Part shown: one piece after another, positions 36,651 to 46,345 of the stretch
How positions within the stretch are numbered: position 1 is the first letter of the stretch
Layout of the letters: each line of letters opens with the position of its first letter
Source: Polytrichum commune
Lineage: Eukaryota; Streptophyta; Polytrichopsida; Polytrichales; Polytrichaceae
Length of the DNA: 64,000 bases
NCBI GenBank assembly: GCA_950295325.1
Contig: OX485803.1
Location: 47,695,554 to 47,759,553, forward strand
Direction: 5' to 3'
Translations under genes and position numbers: made by a program
The notes under the pieces: generated by a model
Databases searched by the model: none
The model's input: the letters and a program-made list of their open reading frames with translations, nothing else
Told to the model about the DNA's origin: nothing

Positions 36651-37449
36651 TAATGGCTTGCGTACTAATTGATGGAAGACTACCATCTCAAGTACTCCAA
36701 TGTGCTACGCTCAATGTCATACCGTATAATATCATTCACCCTTCAAATTTCCTTATATTGACAAATAATGTTGTGTTGACGATTAGCATTCGCGACATTT
36801 CTCCCCATTTCTAAGCCTCTAAGCAACCTAATTTAGACCCTTTGCAAATAGTGTACATGCCACTAATTACCTTAAACAATGTATTACTACAAGGGATTTT
36901 ACTATGTGGCCAAAATGTAGACACCATTCTAGCTAGGTCATATAGGCCTTGACCCCTCCCAAGGCCCCCCAATGTTGATTGATGAGACTAGAAGGGAAAT
37001 CCTATTTTTAGCACATAGCCCAGTCTCTTTTAAATACATGACTTTTTTGTATCCAATTTTAGAGCCACACCTATCCACATACCACTCAAATATAGGTGTC
37101 TGATTAAGTGAAGATAAGGCACGTGTAGCATAGGAGGAACTATATGACTACTTAAAGGGAAAGAGAATGTTCACTTTGACCTCATGCGGCTATTGCATCC
37201 CAACTCTAGTCATCAAACTTGAAATGACAATCCATTTACACTAATCGGATGTGACAATTGTCAATAAGTTCCAATATCAAATCTGTATGCAAAGTTGGAA
37301 GTGCCCACAATAAGGAAACACACCTTATTATCAATAATATACAACTCCATCAAATTTGATGTGCGCAATGGAAACTCCAATTATTTGCCTTAATTAGACA
37401 CATGCATTTAATTGGTGCGTAATTAAGAACAAACACCCAATACACATGT
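36651..37449. other. Intergenic, left flank of the retrotransposon
   Basis: No gene or repeat recognised. Confidence 0.4.
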
Positions 37450-37998
37450 TGTCGTATAAATACCAATCGTGTGTCACTGCAGCTCGAGTACCAACCATCA
37501 CTAACAAACAACACTAAAACATAGCAAGATCACATATGAACAACACATCTCGACATAGAATGAAGAGAGTAGAAAACTCATAATAACTCTAAATCTCTCT
37601 TCAAATGTACACAATTAGTCAAGCTATCTCTCACTCCACCAAGGGAGAATCCAAGAGTGTAAGTAGAAGGAGAAAAACTCAAGATTTATTGCAAAATCAT
37701 GCAATCTACACCTCACACAAGCTCTCTCCACACACTAACTCACAAGACTTGACTTGGTAAGAATGCCAAGCTAAGGAGGAGGCTCCTCACTTAGGAGCCT
37801 TACATTCCAAAACTAAGGTTCATCCATCCAACTCTAAATGGATGAAACCCAACGGATAAGGTGTGGCTGCCGACGCCGCATACCGTGACAGCTGTCGTAT
37901 AAATACCGATCGTGTATCACTGCAGCTCGAGTACCAACCACCACTAACAAACAACACTAAAACATAGCAAGATCACATATGAACAACACATCTCGACA
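37450..37998 (-). repeat. Candidate 3' LTR region of the gypsy element, with internal direct repeats
   Basis: In element orientation the region starts TGTCGAGATGTG directly after a polypurine tract (GTTAAAGGGGGC, complement of 38000-38010) and ends ATTTATACGACA, giving TGTCG/CGACA termini. Inside, a ~107-bp segment occurs twice (37450-37556 and 37895-37998) as direct repeats around a 332-bp core (37561-37892). The core recurs, about 94-95% identical by eye, at the other end of the element (47888-48223). Whether the LTR is the whole 549 bp or the core alone is unresolved. The 107-bp repeat contains TATAAATACC on the plus strand. Confidence 0.55.
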
Positions 37999-38283
37999 TG
38001 CCCCCTTTAACTGACTATGGAGTCCTGCCAAGCAGCTAGGACCAACGCCAATCGAAGGGTATGGATAATGAAGGATTGCTCTGCAACCAACTAGTGTGGT
38101 AAAAGTCATACTAAGGAACTGTAGGCTGGGTGCAATGTGAACCCCATCTTTAATCGCCTCTGATGGTTGGCCATCAGATTCCACAGAATTAATTTCACCG
38201 CCTCATATCGATTGCGTCTCTAAGCCATAACTCCTCATCTTCCATTTGGACAGGCATAAGATGATGAAAACCACACATGATCA

Positions 38284-38480
38284 TTAAGTACGATTGGTAG
38301 AAACACCAAGTACTGAAGATCCTCGACAACGAGGACAACTCCACTGTCCAGATGGTAGAGACGTCAATGGTAGCCTCAAGCATGCCATGTGTCAACCACG
38401 TTGACACTGATCATACAAGAGCATAGTAGCCGCTCCTTTCTTCTCTCCATACACAAAACATGGAAAATCCTCTGGCACGA
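38284..38480 (-). pseudogene. PHD finger at the C-terminus of the integrase polyprotein (broken)
   Basis: After the integrase tail (NCAPCHLP..) the frame reads PCFVYGEKKG, then LLYDQCQRG, a TGA codon at 38392-38394, HMACLRLPL, then GQWSCPRC, and ends at TAA 38284-38286. This is the Cys4-His-Cys3 layout of a PHD finger (Cx2C..Cx2C..HxxC..WxCPxC), with two expected Cys read as Tyr and the conserved Trp before HxxC replaced by TGA. All three changes are G-to-A on the coding strand. PHD fingers bind histone H3 tails, so in an intact copy this could tether the integrase to particular chromatin, as chromodomains do in chromoviruses. That role is inferred. Confidence 0.72.
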
Positions 38481-39625
38481 CGGCTAGTTCAGGATGAACT
38501 GTACCCTCAATGGGTAGATGACATGGGGCACAATTTTTGGAATGCTCACGACATTCCATGCCATCCTTGCCTTCCAACAACAACAAACCACTCGGCAACA
38601 CCTCCTTCACCCGAAGGATAGTGCGCCCCACCCTGACATCCAATGTCGTAGGTGCCTCACGTTGGAGATAAACATAATCCCCTTGCCGGAATCTCCGCAA
38701 CTGAGGTCGGTAAGCATCACTACGAATGCGTGCATAACGCAATGTGTCACGGTGCAGAGCAATGGACAAATTCTCCATGGCCATAGGCATGGCCCTCTGG
38801 AAGAATTGAGCCCGCTCCTGCAAACATTTTGCCCAAATGTTTGGGTCATCCAAGTCCACAACATGAGCTAAATTTTCCTGAATAGAAATCGGGAGAGTAG
38901 GCTCACGTCCATACAATAACTGATACGGGCTGTAGGATGCTAAAGAGGCCTGCCTACTAAATCGATAGCCCATAGCAATCCAAGGCAACATAAGGTCCCA
39001 ATCCCGGTGGCTTCCCCGAAGTAATCCATACTTCCTCAAGCCACGTTTGATTGTCTGAACAACCCGTTCAGCCAAGCCATCTGCCTCCGGATGATCCTGA
39101 GAGGTGGTGTGGTTCTCCAAAACGTGCTAACACACAATCCAAAAAGGCGGCCGCGGCCAACTCTGCAGAGTTTTGGGGTAAAGCAACAAGCTCAATCCAC
39201 TTGCTAAAATGCTCCACCATCACCAAAACGTACTTTGCTCCACGTGGTGTAACTACCAACGGCCCTGCAAAGTCCAGCGACCAACGGTAGCTTAGTCCCA
39301 TGATAGGTAAGGGCTGTAACTGAGGTGATAAGGTGTTAAAGCTAGACCTGACCCGGTCACAAACTTCACACCTCCTGACATAGGCAGCCACCTGCTGATA
39401 CATGCCAGTCCACCAATATTGGCCACGCAACATCGAATGTGTCCTGCGTATGCCAAAATGGCCAAATTCCTCGTGCACTTGTCGCACCAAGGAGGCCTTC
39501 TGATCCGGCCTTGGAACAATACGCCTTGTTCCATCCGGCCACAATCGAAATAACAAACCGCTCTCCCAACGGAACCTTGTTATTCGATGTCCAATCCTAT
39601 CATTTTCCATTGCCGAAATAAACAA
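38392..39625 (-). pseudogene. Integrase (HHCC zinc-binding and rve core), internally deleted
   Basis: The frame from 39625 contains an HHCC zinc-binding module (HEEFGH..CEVCDR), then the first catalytic Asp in RWSLDFAGP and KYVLVMVEHFSKW. After ARFGEP the frame breaks at about 39110. The second frame (39120 down) resumes with SQDHPEADGLAERVVQTIK, the motif containing the catalytic Glu, so the stretch with the second catalytic Asp is missing. The C-terminal part keeps a gypsy-like GPY-type region (RQGDYVYLQRE, PSGLLLLEGKDG). It is followed by the PHD finger. Confidence 0.82.
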
Positions 39626-39637
39626 AGGAAAGGTATC

Positions 39638-40465
39638 TTATTGAAGCTTATGCAATACGGGAAGATCCTCCCATATATCCGCAATAGCTTGAGGCCGATC
39701 AGTCTCATCATCCGAGCCCTGTATCGGAATCTCAATAGATGCACCAGAAAACAAAGTGAGGTAGGCAGCCGCGTGCCAACCTGGAACCGCCTCTCGATCA
39801 CAATCTCCATGCCACTTGGCCCCGGTCAAGTCCTCGTCTGAAGGACTTGGATTGCGTGAGAGTCCATCTGCATCCATGTTGGTAATCCCAGTACGGTGGA
39901 CCACCTCAAAGTCATACTCTTGGAGCAACAAAGCCCACCTAGCAAGCTTGCCAGTAAGCTTATCCGACTTCATGAGCCACCGTAACGGCTGATGGCCAGT
40001 CACTAAAGTAAAGTGCTGACCATAAAGATACGGCCGAAAATGAGCAATAGCCCATACCGCCGCCAATGCTTCTCCCTCGTAGGATGAATAATTAGCCTTC
40101 GCCGTGTTATTGCTTTGCGAAGCGTAAGCAACAACGAACTCCCGGCCAAAATCATCCTTCTGAGTGAGAACTGCTCCTAAACCCAATGAACTCCAATCCG
40201 TATGCAACTGGAAAGATTTGGAGACATCTGGACGTCGAAGCACTGGAGCTGTACCCAGTTTCTGCTTCAATGTCTCAAACTCCTGTTGTTGCTCACGACC
40301 CCAAGTCCACAGTTGGTCCTTGCTCGTGAGAATGGTGAGAGGCTTGGCGATCAAGCTAAAGTTCTTGATGAATCGCCGATAGTAATTCGCCAAGCCCAAG
40401 AAAGCACGAAGTCTTCTGCAAGGCGTCCACCTTAGCTTGTTGTACCCCAAAACTTCATGGAACAA
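39638..40465 (-). pseudogene. RT thumb/RNase H domain of the gypsy-type polyprotein
   Basis: The frame contains the RT connection (RRLRAFLGLANYYRRFI), then RNase H: LHTDWSSLGLGAVL (first Asp), YEGEALAAVWA (Glu), and VTGHQPLRWL where VTDHQPL is expected, so the third catalytic Asp is Gly. The gypsy-typical RTGITNMDADGLSR follows. It ends at a TAA in the same frame as the integrase ORF, 12 nt before its first listed codon. The stop replaces what is probably a CAA codon, so RH and IN were one reading frame. Confidence 0.85.
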
Positions 40466-40547
40466 TCATATGCCCTAGATATGCCAACCGGTCATGGAAA
40501 AATTTGCACTTGCCGTGGTACAAACGCAATTCCCACCGCCGAAATCG

Positions 40548-41321
40548 CTAAAAAACGGCTTGAAGATGCTTTACATGCTTCTGTGGTGTTTTGCTAAAAA
40601 TGATTACGTCATTAATATAACACCGAGCAAAAAGCAAGCCAGAGAGAACTTGGTCCATCATTCTCTGAAACTCAGCAGACGCATTCTTGAGGCCAAGTGG
40701 TAGAAACTTCCAATGATAAAGTTGATTTTTCCGATCTTGATCAACTCCCCAGAATCCGGTTTTCACGTGATCTCCCACAAACAATGGGAGCTGGTGATAT
40801 CCGGATCTCAAGTCCAAGGTGCTAAAGACCCGAGAAAATCCGATGGCATCGAACAACTCCTCGGGGATTGGCATGGGATACCGATCCGACTTGGTCTTCC
40901 GATTAACTGGACGGTAATCCCCACACATCCGTTTCTCCGTCCAATTGCCAAAGATATCCTTCTTTGATGGCATAACCGTAGAACAATCATACTTCATGTT
41001 GGAAAGTCCGATTAGCCCTGCTGCCAAGAGCTCTTCGCAACGAGCCTGAACGCCAATTTGCTCGAAAACACTGAGCCTGTAAGATCTCCGAAAAATGGGA
41101 TGGTTGTCTTCCAACTGAATGTGGATGGATTTTCCTTTATAATCTTTAAGATCCTGAAGGCTAAAAGCAAAACATCTACAATACGAGCGAATAAATGCTC
41201 GTACCTTCCGTGCCTCAGCACCAGTGAGACGAGGGCCTAATTCAAGTGGCCAATCATCAAACTTTGTAGTCTCCCTCTCCACCAAAGGACAACCACTTGA
41301 TGCTAGCACAAATTCTAATTG
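40548..41321 (-). pseudogene. Reverse transcriptase, catalytic box mutated to YIND
   Basis: Follows the methyltransferase frame directly, separated only by an in-frame UAG (41322-41324). Conserved RT blocks: HPIFRRSYRLS (template entry), DYRPVNRKT, YPMPIPEELFDAI, FSTLDLRSGYHQL (first catalytic Asp), FLPLGLKNASAEFQRMMD, and CYINDVIIFS where YIDD is expected. The Asp-to-Asn change (codon complement at 40611-40613) removes a metal-binding residue. Downstream, two stops (TAG near 40536, TGA near 40460) and a frameshift break the link to the RH frame. Confidence 0.88.
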
Positions 41322-41324
41322 CTA
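41316..41324 (-). other. In-frame UAG-CAA-UUA between methyltransferase and RT
   Basis: In coding orientation the stop at 41322-41324 is TAG followed by CAATTA, matching the UAG-CAR-YYA consensus known for tobamovirus-type stop readthrough. The frames on both sides are the same. It may instead be a CAG-to-TAG mutation in a dead element. Confidence 0.4.
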
Positions 41325-43049
41325 ATGAGAGGAGGGGGCATTAACCATACCCCCAGTTTCGGTGCTAGTACTAGAGTCTGACATTTCTTCATCACCACCA
41401 ATATGTGATGATGAAGCCACCACTGGAGGCGAAGAAACTGAAGCAGTGTAAAAATGTTGAACTCGAAGCTCCTCCATCACATGTTGCTCGAATTGAAAAA
41501 TTCGTTCGGCTTCTCCAACCATGGCGTGAATTCCCTCCTCCATAGGTGTGGACCGCTGTGCCCCCTGACCAGAGTCCTCTGCCCCCAGAGACAACCACTG
41601 GTCACCACGATGCCTTTGCAATGAAAGGCATAAAGCAACAGTCCACAACATGGTATGAAGATCCATAGCTTGGCCCAACACGAAGCGTCGTTGGCCCTCA
41701 GAAAGGCCGGGAGCTGCGGTGGTGCCAGTGCGGAATCCCATGGCACGCTCCCGTTCGTCTGCCAATGGTTCAGTGTGGGTTTTGGTGTGAACATCCCACA
41801 CCATACCCGGCCCCCTATCGCGGAAAGCGAATGACTGTGGAAACGTCATAAATGTGGGAAAGGCCCGCCGTGGCGTCCCCATTTTGTTGACCAATGCCAA
41901 TGGGGGTAAATCATCTCGAACAACCGGCAAAGAAGTCCGGTTTGGATCGAAGATGTCATCCACCTTTTGATCAAAAGGTGGAGGCACTGCAGAAAATGCT
42001 GCAGCTAAAGTAGATGACGGTACGAGGTTGGTCCAAATCCACCGAGGTTGGTGGGCATAAGAACCAATGCTCACGGCATCCACAAAAATGGGATCTCCAA
42101 GGTGTTGACGAACATAATAATCGCCTTCCAACACCTTGTCCCGAGAGTCTCCCAACAAAGGTACATTCTCGAAAATATACCTTGAAGGGAAACGTTGGTG
42201 GGAATACCACCACTATATGAGGCGGATGAGGTCCCAAAATAGAGTAGACCTGGGATCCTCTAGTCCTCGGCCTGCTCCAGCACGTGAATGGCCTTGGCAT
42301 AGCCATCCTGCAATCACCATATCAACCGGACCTAAGTGTCGTAAGTCGGCCTCACTGATGAGTGTGACATCACGAAGGAGATGTGAAAAACACTTACGAA
42401 TGGCAGTCGGGTGTAACTGCTGTGGGTACAACACCATCAACCGGTGAAGATGATGACGAGCCGCACGGGTGGACACTAGAGAGTTGTCCACATAGACATA
42501 TCGGTTGACCGTAAGGCCAACCTCCAATACGGCTGCCAAACCTGTGCCAATGCCCCCAAATAGCTCCACCAAAGTAATTCCATTGTCTGGAGGATGCCAC
42601 AAAATGGGGCGTGCCAACGTGGATAGACTATCCGATATGACAGGTTTGGTAGAACTGAGAGAGATGACAATGTCATCACACCTTTGGAACAAGCCAACGG
42701 AATCACGCCACGGAGGTAGAGGGTCTTTGGGATGTCGCACCAAGGAATGCCTAGGTGCCATGTCATGTGGGTCTTCAACACTCCCCATGAACGTTAATGA
42801 CTCCTCCAATAATACGGATCCATGAGGCAATGTATCCACCATAGCACTGCATCCAGAAACCATGGATAATGGTGCAATGGTGGCGGCCGCTGCGAATGCC
42901 ACATGAATGAGTTCCTTACGGCCGTTCCCAGCCGACCAACCGGGGCGGATCCAAGCCTCCTCAGTCCAGTTGTCCAACCCAAAGCCAAGAGGGTAAAGTG
43001 CTTGTTGACCAACTAAAATGTCATAGTTGGTCGCATCCGTCACCGCACA
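41322..43049 (-). pseudogene. Cytosine-5 DNA methyltransferase domain inside gypsy pol (with the 3' end of the protease)
   Basis: Just after the nested LTR the frame carries the protease-linker end (DILVGQQALYPLGFGLDNW), then a C5 methyltransferase. Motif I is LVELFGGIGTGLAAV (42541-42566). An acidic AdoMet-contacting motif is VYVDNS. Motif IV is VIAGWLCQGHSRAG, with the catalytic Cys at 42297-42299 and Leu where Pro of PCQ is expected. The typical GLEDPRSTLFWDLIRL follows. Motif VI is YIFENVPLL (ENV at 42162-42170), motif VIII-like QPRWIWTN, and motifs IX/X are ERERAMGF and FVLGQAMDL (about 41655-41740). An in-frame TAG at 42213-42215 separates motifs IV and VI; both halves are in the same frame. 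A Ser/Glu-rich linker leads to RT. The RARYFWGN-like motif VIII hints at DNMT3/DRM-type relatives, but this is unsure. Confidence 0.85.
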
Positions 43050-43054
43050 CCTAA

Positions 43055-43991
43055 TGTCGCACACCTCTCCATGAGGAGTGCCCGCAACACCATGGGCACA
43101 AGGGGGACCCCGGAGTGACACCCGGGACTTGTGGCGCCATTGGTGAGAGGGCCCAAGTACTCTTAGCATGGGTAAGGGCCCCGGGCGTTGAGAACACCTC
43201 TCACCCACGGGGACTAAGAGTCATGAGGGTAAGGCCATAAGTTATGAGTAGCTTATGGCGGTGGAATTCTAGAATGCTAAGGAACACCTCAATCAGAGAT
43301 CCTAGCTAGGAGATATGGCCATTTGAGTGGGGCGCTGTCCCGGGACAACACCCTGGGACAGCAGTGACCTGGGAGTGGTGCCCGGGACTGCCAAGGTTTG
43401 AAGAGCCATAACTTCCTCAATGCTTGCCTGAATGAGGCAAGTGAGGGGTCCATCGGCATCTACGCAAAGAGTAGGTGACGATAGAGCGGTCCCTAAATAG
43501 CATCAGACATCATATGTAGAAGTTATGGTGGTCTGAAGCTGCTGGGGGGTTCCAACCCCAGCGGCTAAGGGAAAATGTCCACTTGGCCCCAACCCTTGTA
43601 GAGAGACAAAAGGATACTTGATGGTGGGGTAGGGGCCCCGCCCAAAAGTCCTAGAGGCTTATATGGGTGAGGCGGCTTAGCCGACCGACCCCCCCGGAGC
43701 ATACTTGGCAATGTGCTCCGGGTAGTTGTAGTGTTGTTTTGGCAACACGATGATCAACTCAAGAGTGGACTTCCATGGATGGAAGTCCACCTTAGCCATT
43801 GGCTACCTACTAAGGGGAGAGTCCCGAATGCATGTGTAGGAGGGTTTGGTGACCTAGCCATGAGCTTGAAGGTCCGCGGTTTTGGGAGCTAACCATGCAT
43901 GTGCGTGGGATGTGCAGGTTAGCGCTCGTGGCACTTGCTAGGTTGGAAAGGCGGTCAAGCTAAGTGAAAGAAACTAGCAAGGGTTGCGACA
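43055..43991 (-). mobile_element. Solo LTR, family R, copy 3, nested in the methyltransferase retrotransposon
   Basis: In minus orientation it begins TGTCGCAACCCTTGCTAG and ends GGTGTGCGACA, flanked by perfect 5-bp duplications CCTAA (43050-43054 and 43992-43996, plus strand). It splits the protease/linker reading frame, which resumes in phase on the other side once the LTR and one duplication are ignored. The LTR therefore landed in an element whose frame was locally open. The host element is older than the insertion. Confidence 0.93.
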
Positions 43992-44621
43992 CCTAAGAAG
44001 AAAAGGTGCGGGTGAATCTCCAGGCTTCAGTCGGAAGCTAAGCTGTAATGGCTCCCGAGTATAACCAGTGGCCCGCTCCACGTGGCCAATAGATGTGACG
44101 ATGGTAAATGGGCAAGGAGCCAAGTTGTCGGCCATCAATCGCAATTCTTGCGCAAGTTTTTTGCCGATCATAACAGGTTGTGCTCCTGAATCCATCATCA
44201 CACACTGGGGAGCAACTCGAATAGGGTTGCCCCCAGTCCGACCGACCATTAAAATGCTAGAATCATTCACCATCCGTACAACGCCAGGTCGAATGCCTCG
44301 ACGCTCGCGAGCAGGTCGAGCAACTACATCTGAAAGATAAGCTGCACCTGTGGAGGCTGGTGAATGATAAGATGAGGTGGACTCTTGGCCATCCAAGGTG
44401 TGTGCGTCAAAAGACGCAATGGCCTCCTCCGCAAGCCTCGCCCACCGTTTGGCGGCTTCCTCAGGATCCTCCGTGGCAGGAAGATCAGCGGTTGCTTGAG
44501 CCATAGTAAAAGAAGAGGGGGTTGCCTTTCCCTCCAAAATCCTACCTGCTAGGTGAAAAACCTTAGCAGGGTGGACATCTGATGACGACCATTCCATCGC
44601 TGTGAACAAAGGGGTGTGCAA
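43992..44621 (-). pseudogene. Aspartic protease (retropepsin-like) region of gypsy pol
   Basis: The frame reads EWSSSDVHPAKVFHLAG, an Ala/Glu-rich linker, then QCVMMDSGAQPVMIGKKLA, in which DSG at 44184-44192 is the retropepsin active site. It then reads IVTSIGHVERATGYTREPL and is cut by the nested LTR. Its frame is -1 relative to Gag, overlapping the end of the Gag frame near 44600. It could be a programmed frameshift or a decay indel; no classical slippery heptamer is obvious. Confidence 0.8.
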
Positions 44622-46345
44622 ACTTTGGATGCCAAAATGTGCACCACGTCGGTCTCCGGATTCGAAGCCTCCAAGCTCGGATTACGACCACTGATAGATT
44701 GAGCAGCATCAGCCAATCCAAAAGACAATGGAAGACGTGTCTGGCCAATCTGATCCGCAGGACCATTGTTCCGAGCGCGTAAGTTATCCACAGACTCCCC
44801 TGTGGTCGGAGGCGTGGCTTGTGACACAGTTTGAGCACGTATCACCGCTGCGGAACTCACCACCTGTCTAGAAACTCCAAATATATAATAATCTGGTTTT
44901 GAAGAACTAGCCTTAGTTCCGGAGGTAGATGGTGAGTCCAAAATTTGGCTGGATGACGACAAAGTTTTGAACCTCTCCTCCAAGACACCAATCTTCGCCT
45001 CCAACGTCTTTTCCCATTCGGAAGAAGGACGTTTCTCTGGATGGAGAGCGAAGCGGTTTTCCACCGAGTGATTGTTCCGCCCACAATGGGAACACTTCAA
45101 TTGTTTGGGTAATTGATTACCCGCCCCCTTCACCGAGCCCTTAGCGGAAACAAATGGTTTCCGCTTCGGAGTAGTGATGGTCTGGGCTTGCCTTTGCTTT
45201 GAAGGACAATCCTTCTTAGCATGGCCCGCCTGCCCACAAGACCAACAATGCAAGGTCTTGTCCACCTCTACTTCCGCCAACCCCGCAGCTGCAACCGGAA
45301 CCTTCCGAGATTTGCTAGATTCTACTAGCATGGACACCAAATCAGTGGCGTCGTGCTGACACAAGGCACGATCACACTGCTCAACAATGGCGAAAACTTC
45401 CGCTAGTGTCGCTCGGCCACCATGATCCATGATGATCCTAGGCAAAACTAAGTCAATGAGGCGTTTGTCAATATTTGACAAAAACACCTTTACCAACTGG
45501 CTCTCGGCGAAAACACCTCCAGATTCTCTGGCAAACCTCGCCAATCTCGTGTACATGGTACGAGGAGTGTCATCTTTCTCCCGTCGAAAGTCCTGGATAC
45601 GCTGCATTTGATCGCGGCGGAAGCCTCCATATTCCTCCTCCAAATGGAGTTGGAATTCATACAGAGGATCAAAATCCGGCGGAGCTCCTAAAGAAACTAA
45701 TGCCGCCTGGGTGGCCTGGGCATAACGTGACAGTGGAAGAATGGGGCTTGAAGTACTCGCCGCCGCGGAAGCAGGACCCGTAGCCCTCGGCTCACCATGA
45801 GGAGCTCCCTCCACATCCACCACATAACCTCCTTCCGATACCTCTGATTTAACCTCAGGAACGGCCATTAAACTAGAAGCTGCGCCTTCCTTCAATGAGG
45901 ACACCAACTCAACCCGAGACTCCCAGTACCGCTCCACCTGGCGCAGCTCCATCCAATGAGCATCTGTCCATTGCTCATAGATCAGGAGAGCTTCGTGCTC
46001 TAAATGTTGTGACAGAAGCTCAAACGCATACCAATCGTTGAAGTTGGTGTTGCGTTGACGCTTCTCCCACATTCATGTTCTGAAACGAATTTTCCAATCT
46101 TGCAGGGAAATGGTTCCCGCTCCACCAGAAAATCGGTCATGGATGCCGCCTCGCGTCTTCTCCTCCATATCGTCAAAGGATCCCACCCAAAGGACGTGAG
46201 ACCGAGTAACAATTCCCCACGCCGAAGTAGGCTGAAAAGCCTCGTCGGGTGCTACCACGGGTTCACTGTCCAAAAGGTCCGAAGATCGACCTTGCGATGA
46301 TGTCGGAGACAAAAAACGATAATGTTGGCTCTGAGTTGTAACCAT
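44549..46345 (-). pseudogene. Gag of the methyltransferase retrotransposon
   Basis: The frame begins at the ATG at 46345 (MVTTQSQHYRFLSPTSSQG), is interrupted by TGA at 46073-46075, then continues in the same frame from MWEKRQRNTNFNDWYAFE. The central part (FQLHLEEEYGGFRRDQMQRI, TPRTMYTRLARFARESGG, FLSNIDKRLIDLVLPRI) resembles retrotransposon Gag capsid. A zinc knuckle CWSCGQAGHAKKDC (CX2CX4HX4C) follows at about 45209-45251, then a second zinc-like module CSHCGRNNHSVENR whose expected third Cys is Arg. A coiled-coil-like segment (EKTLEAKIGVLEERFKTL) lies near the C-terminus. Confidence 0.85.

Noticed and set aside
41316-41324. Tobamovirus insertion as the source of the UAG-CAA-UUA motif
   Set aside because: The flanking proteins are methyltransferase and gypsy-type RT; no viral replicase motif is present. 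Only the stop context resembles tobamoviruses.
43055-43208. Apparent N-terminus of the methyltransferase ORF (MGERCSQRPGPL..)
   Set aside because: This part is translated from the nested solo LTR. The genuine frame enters from the protease ORF on the other side of the LTR.
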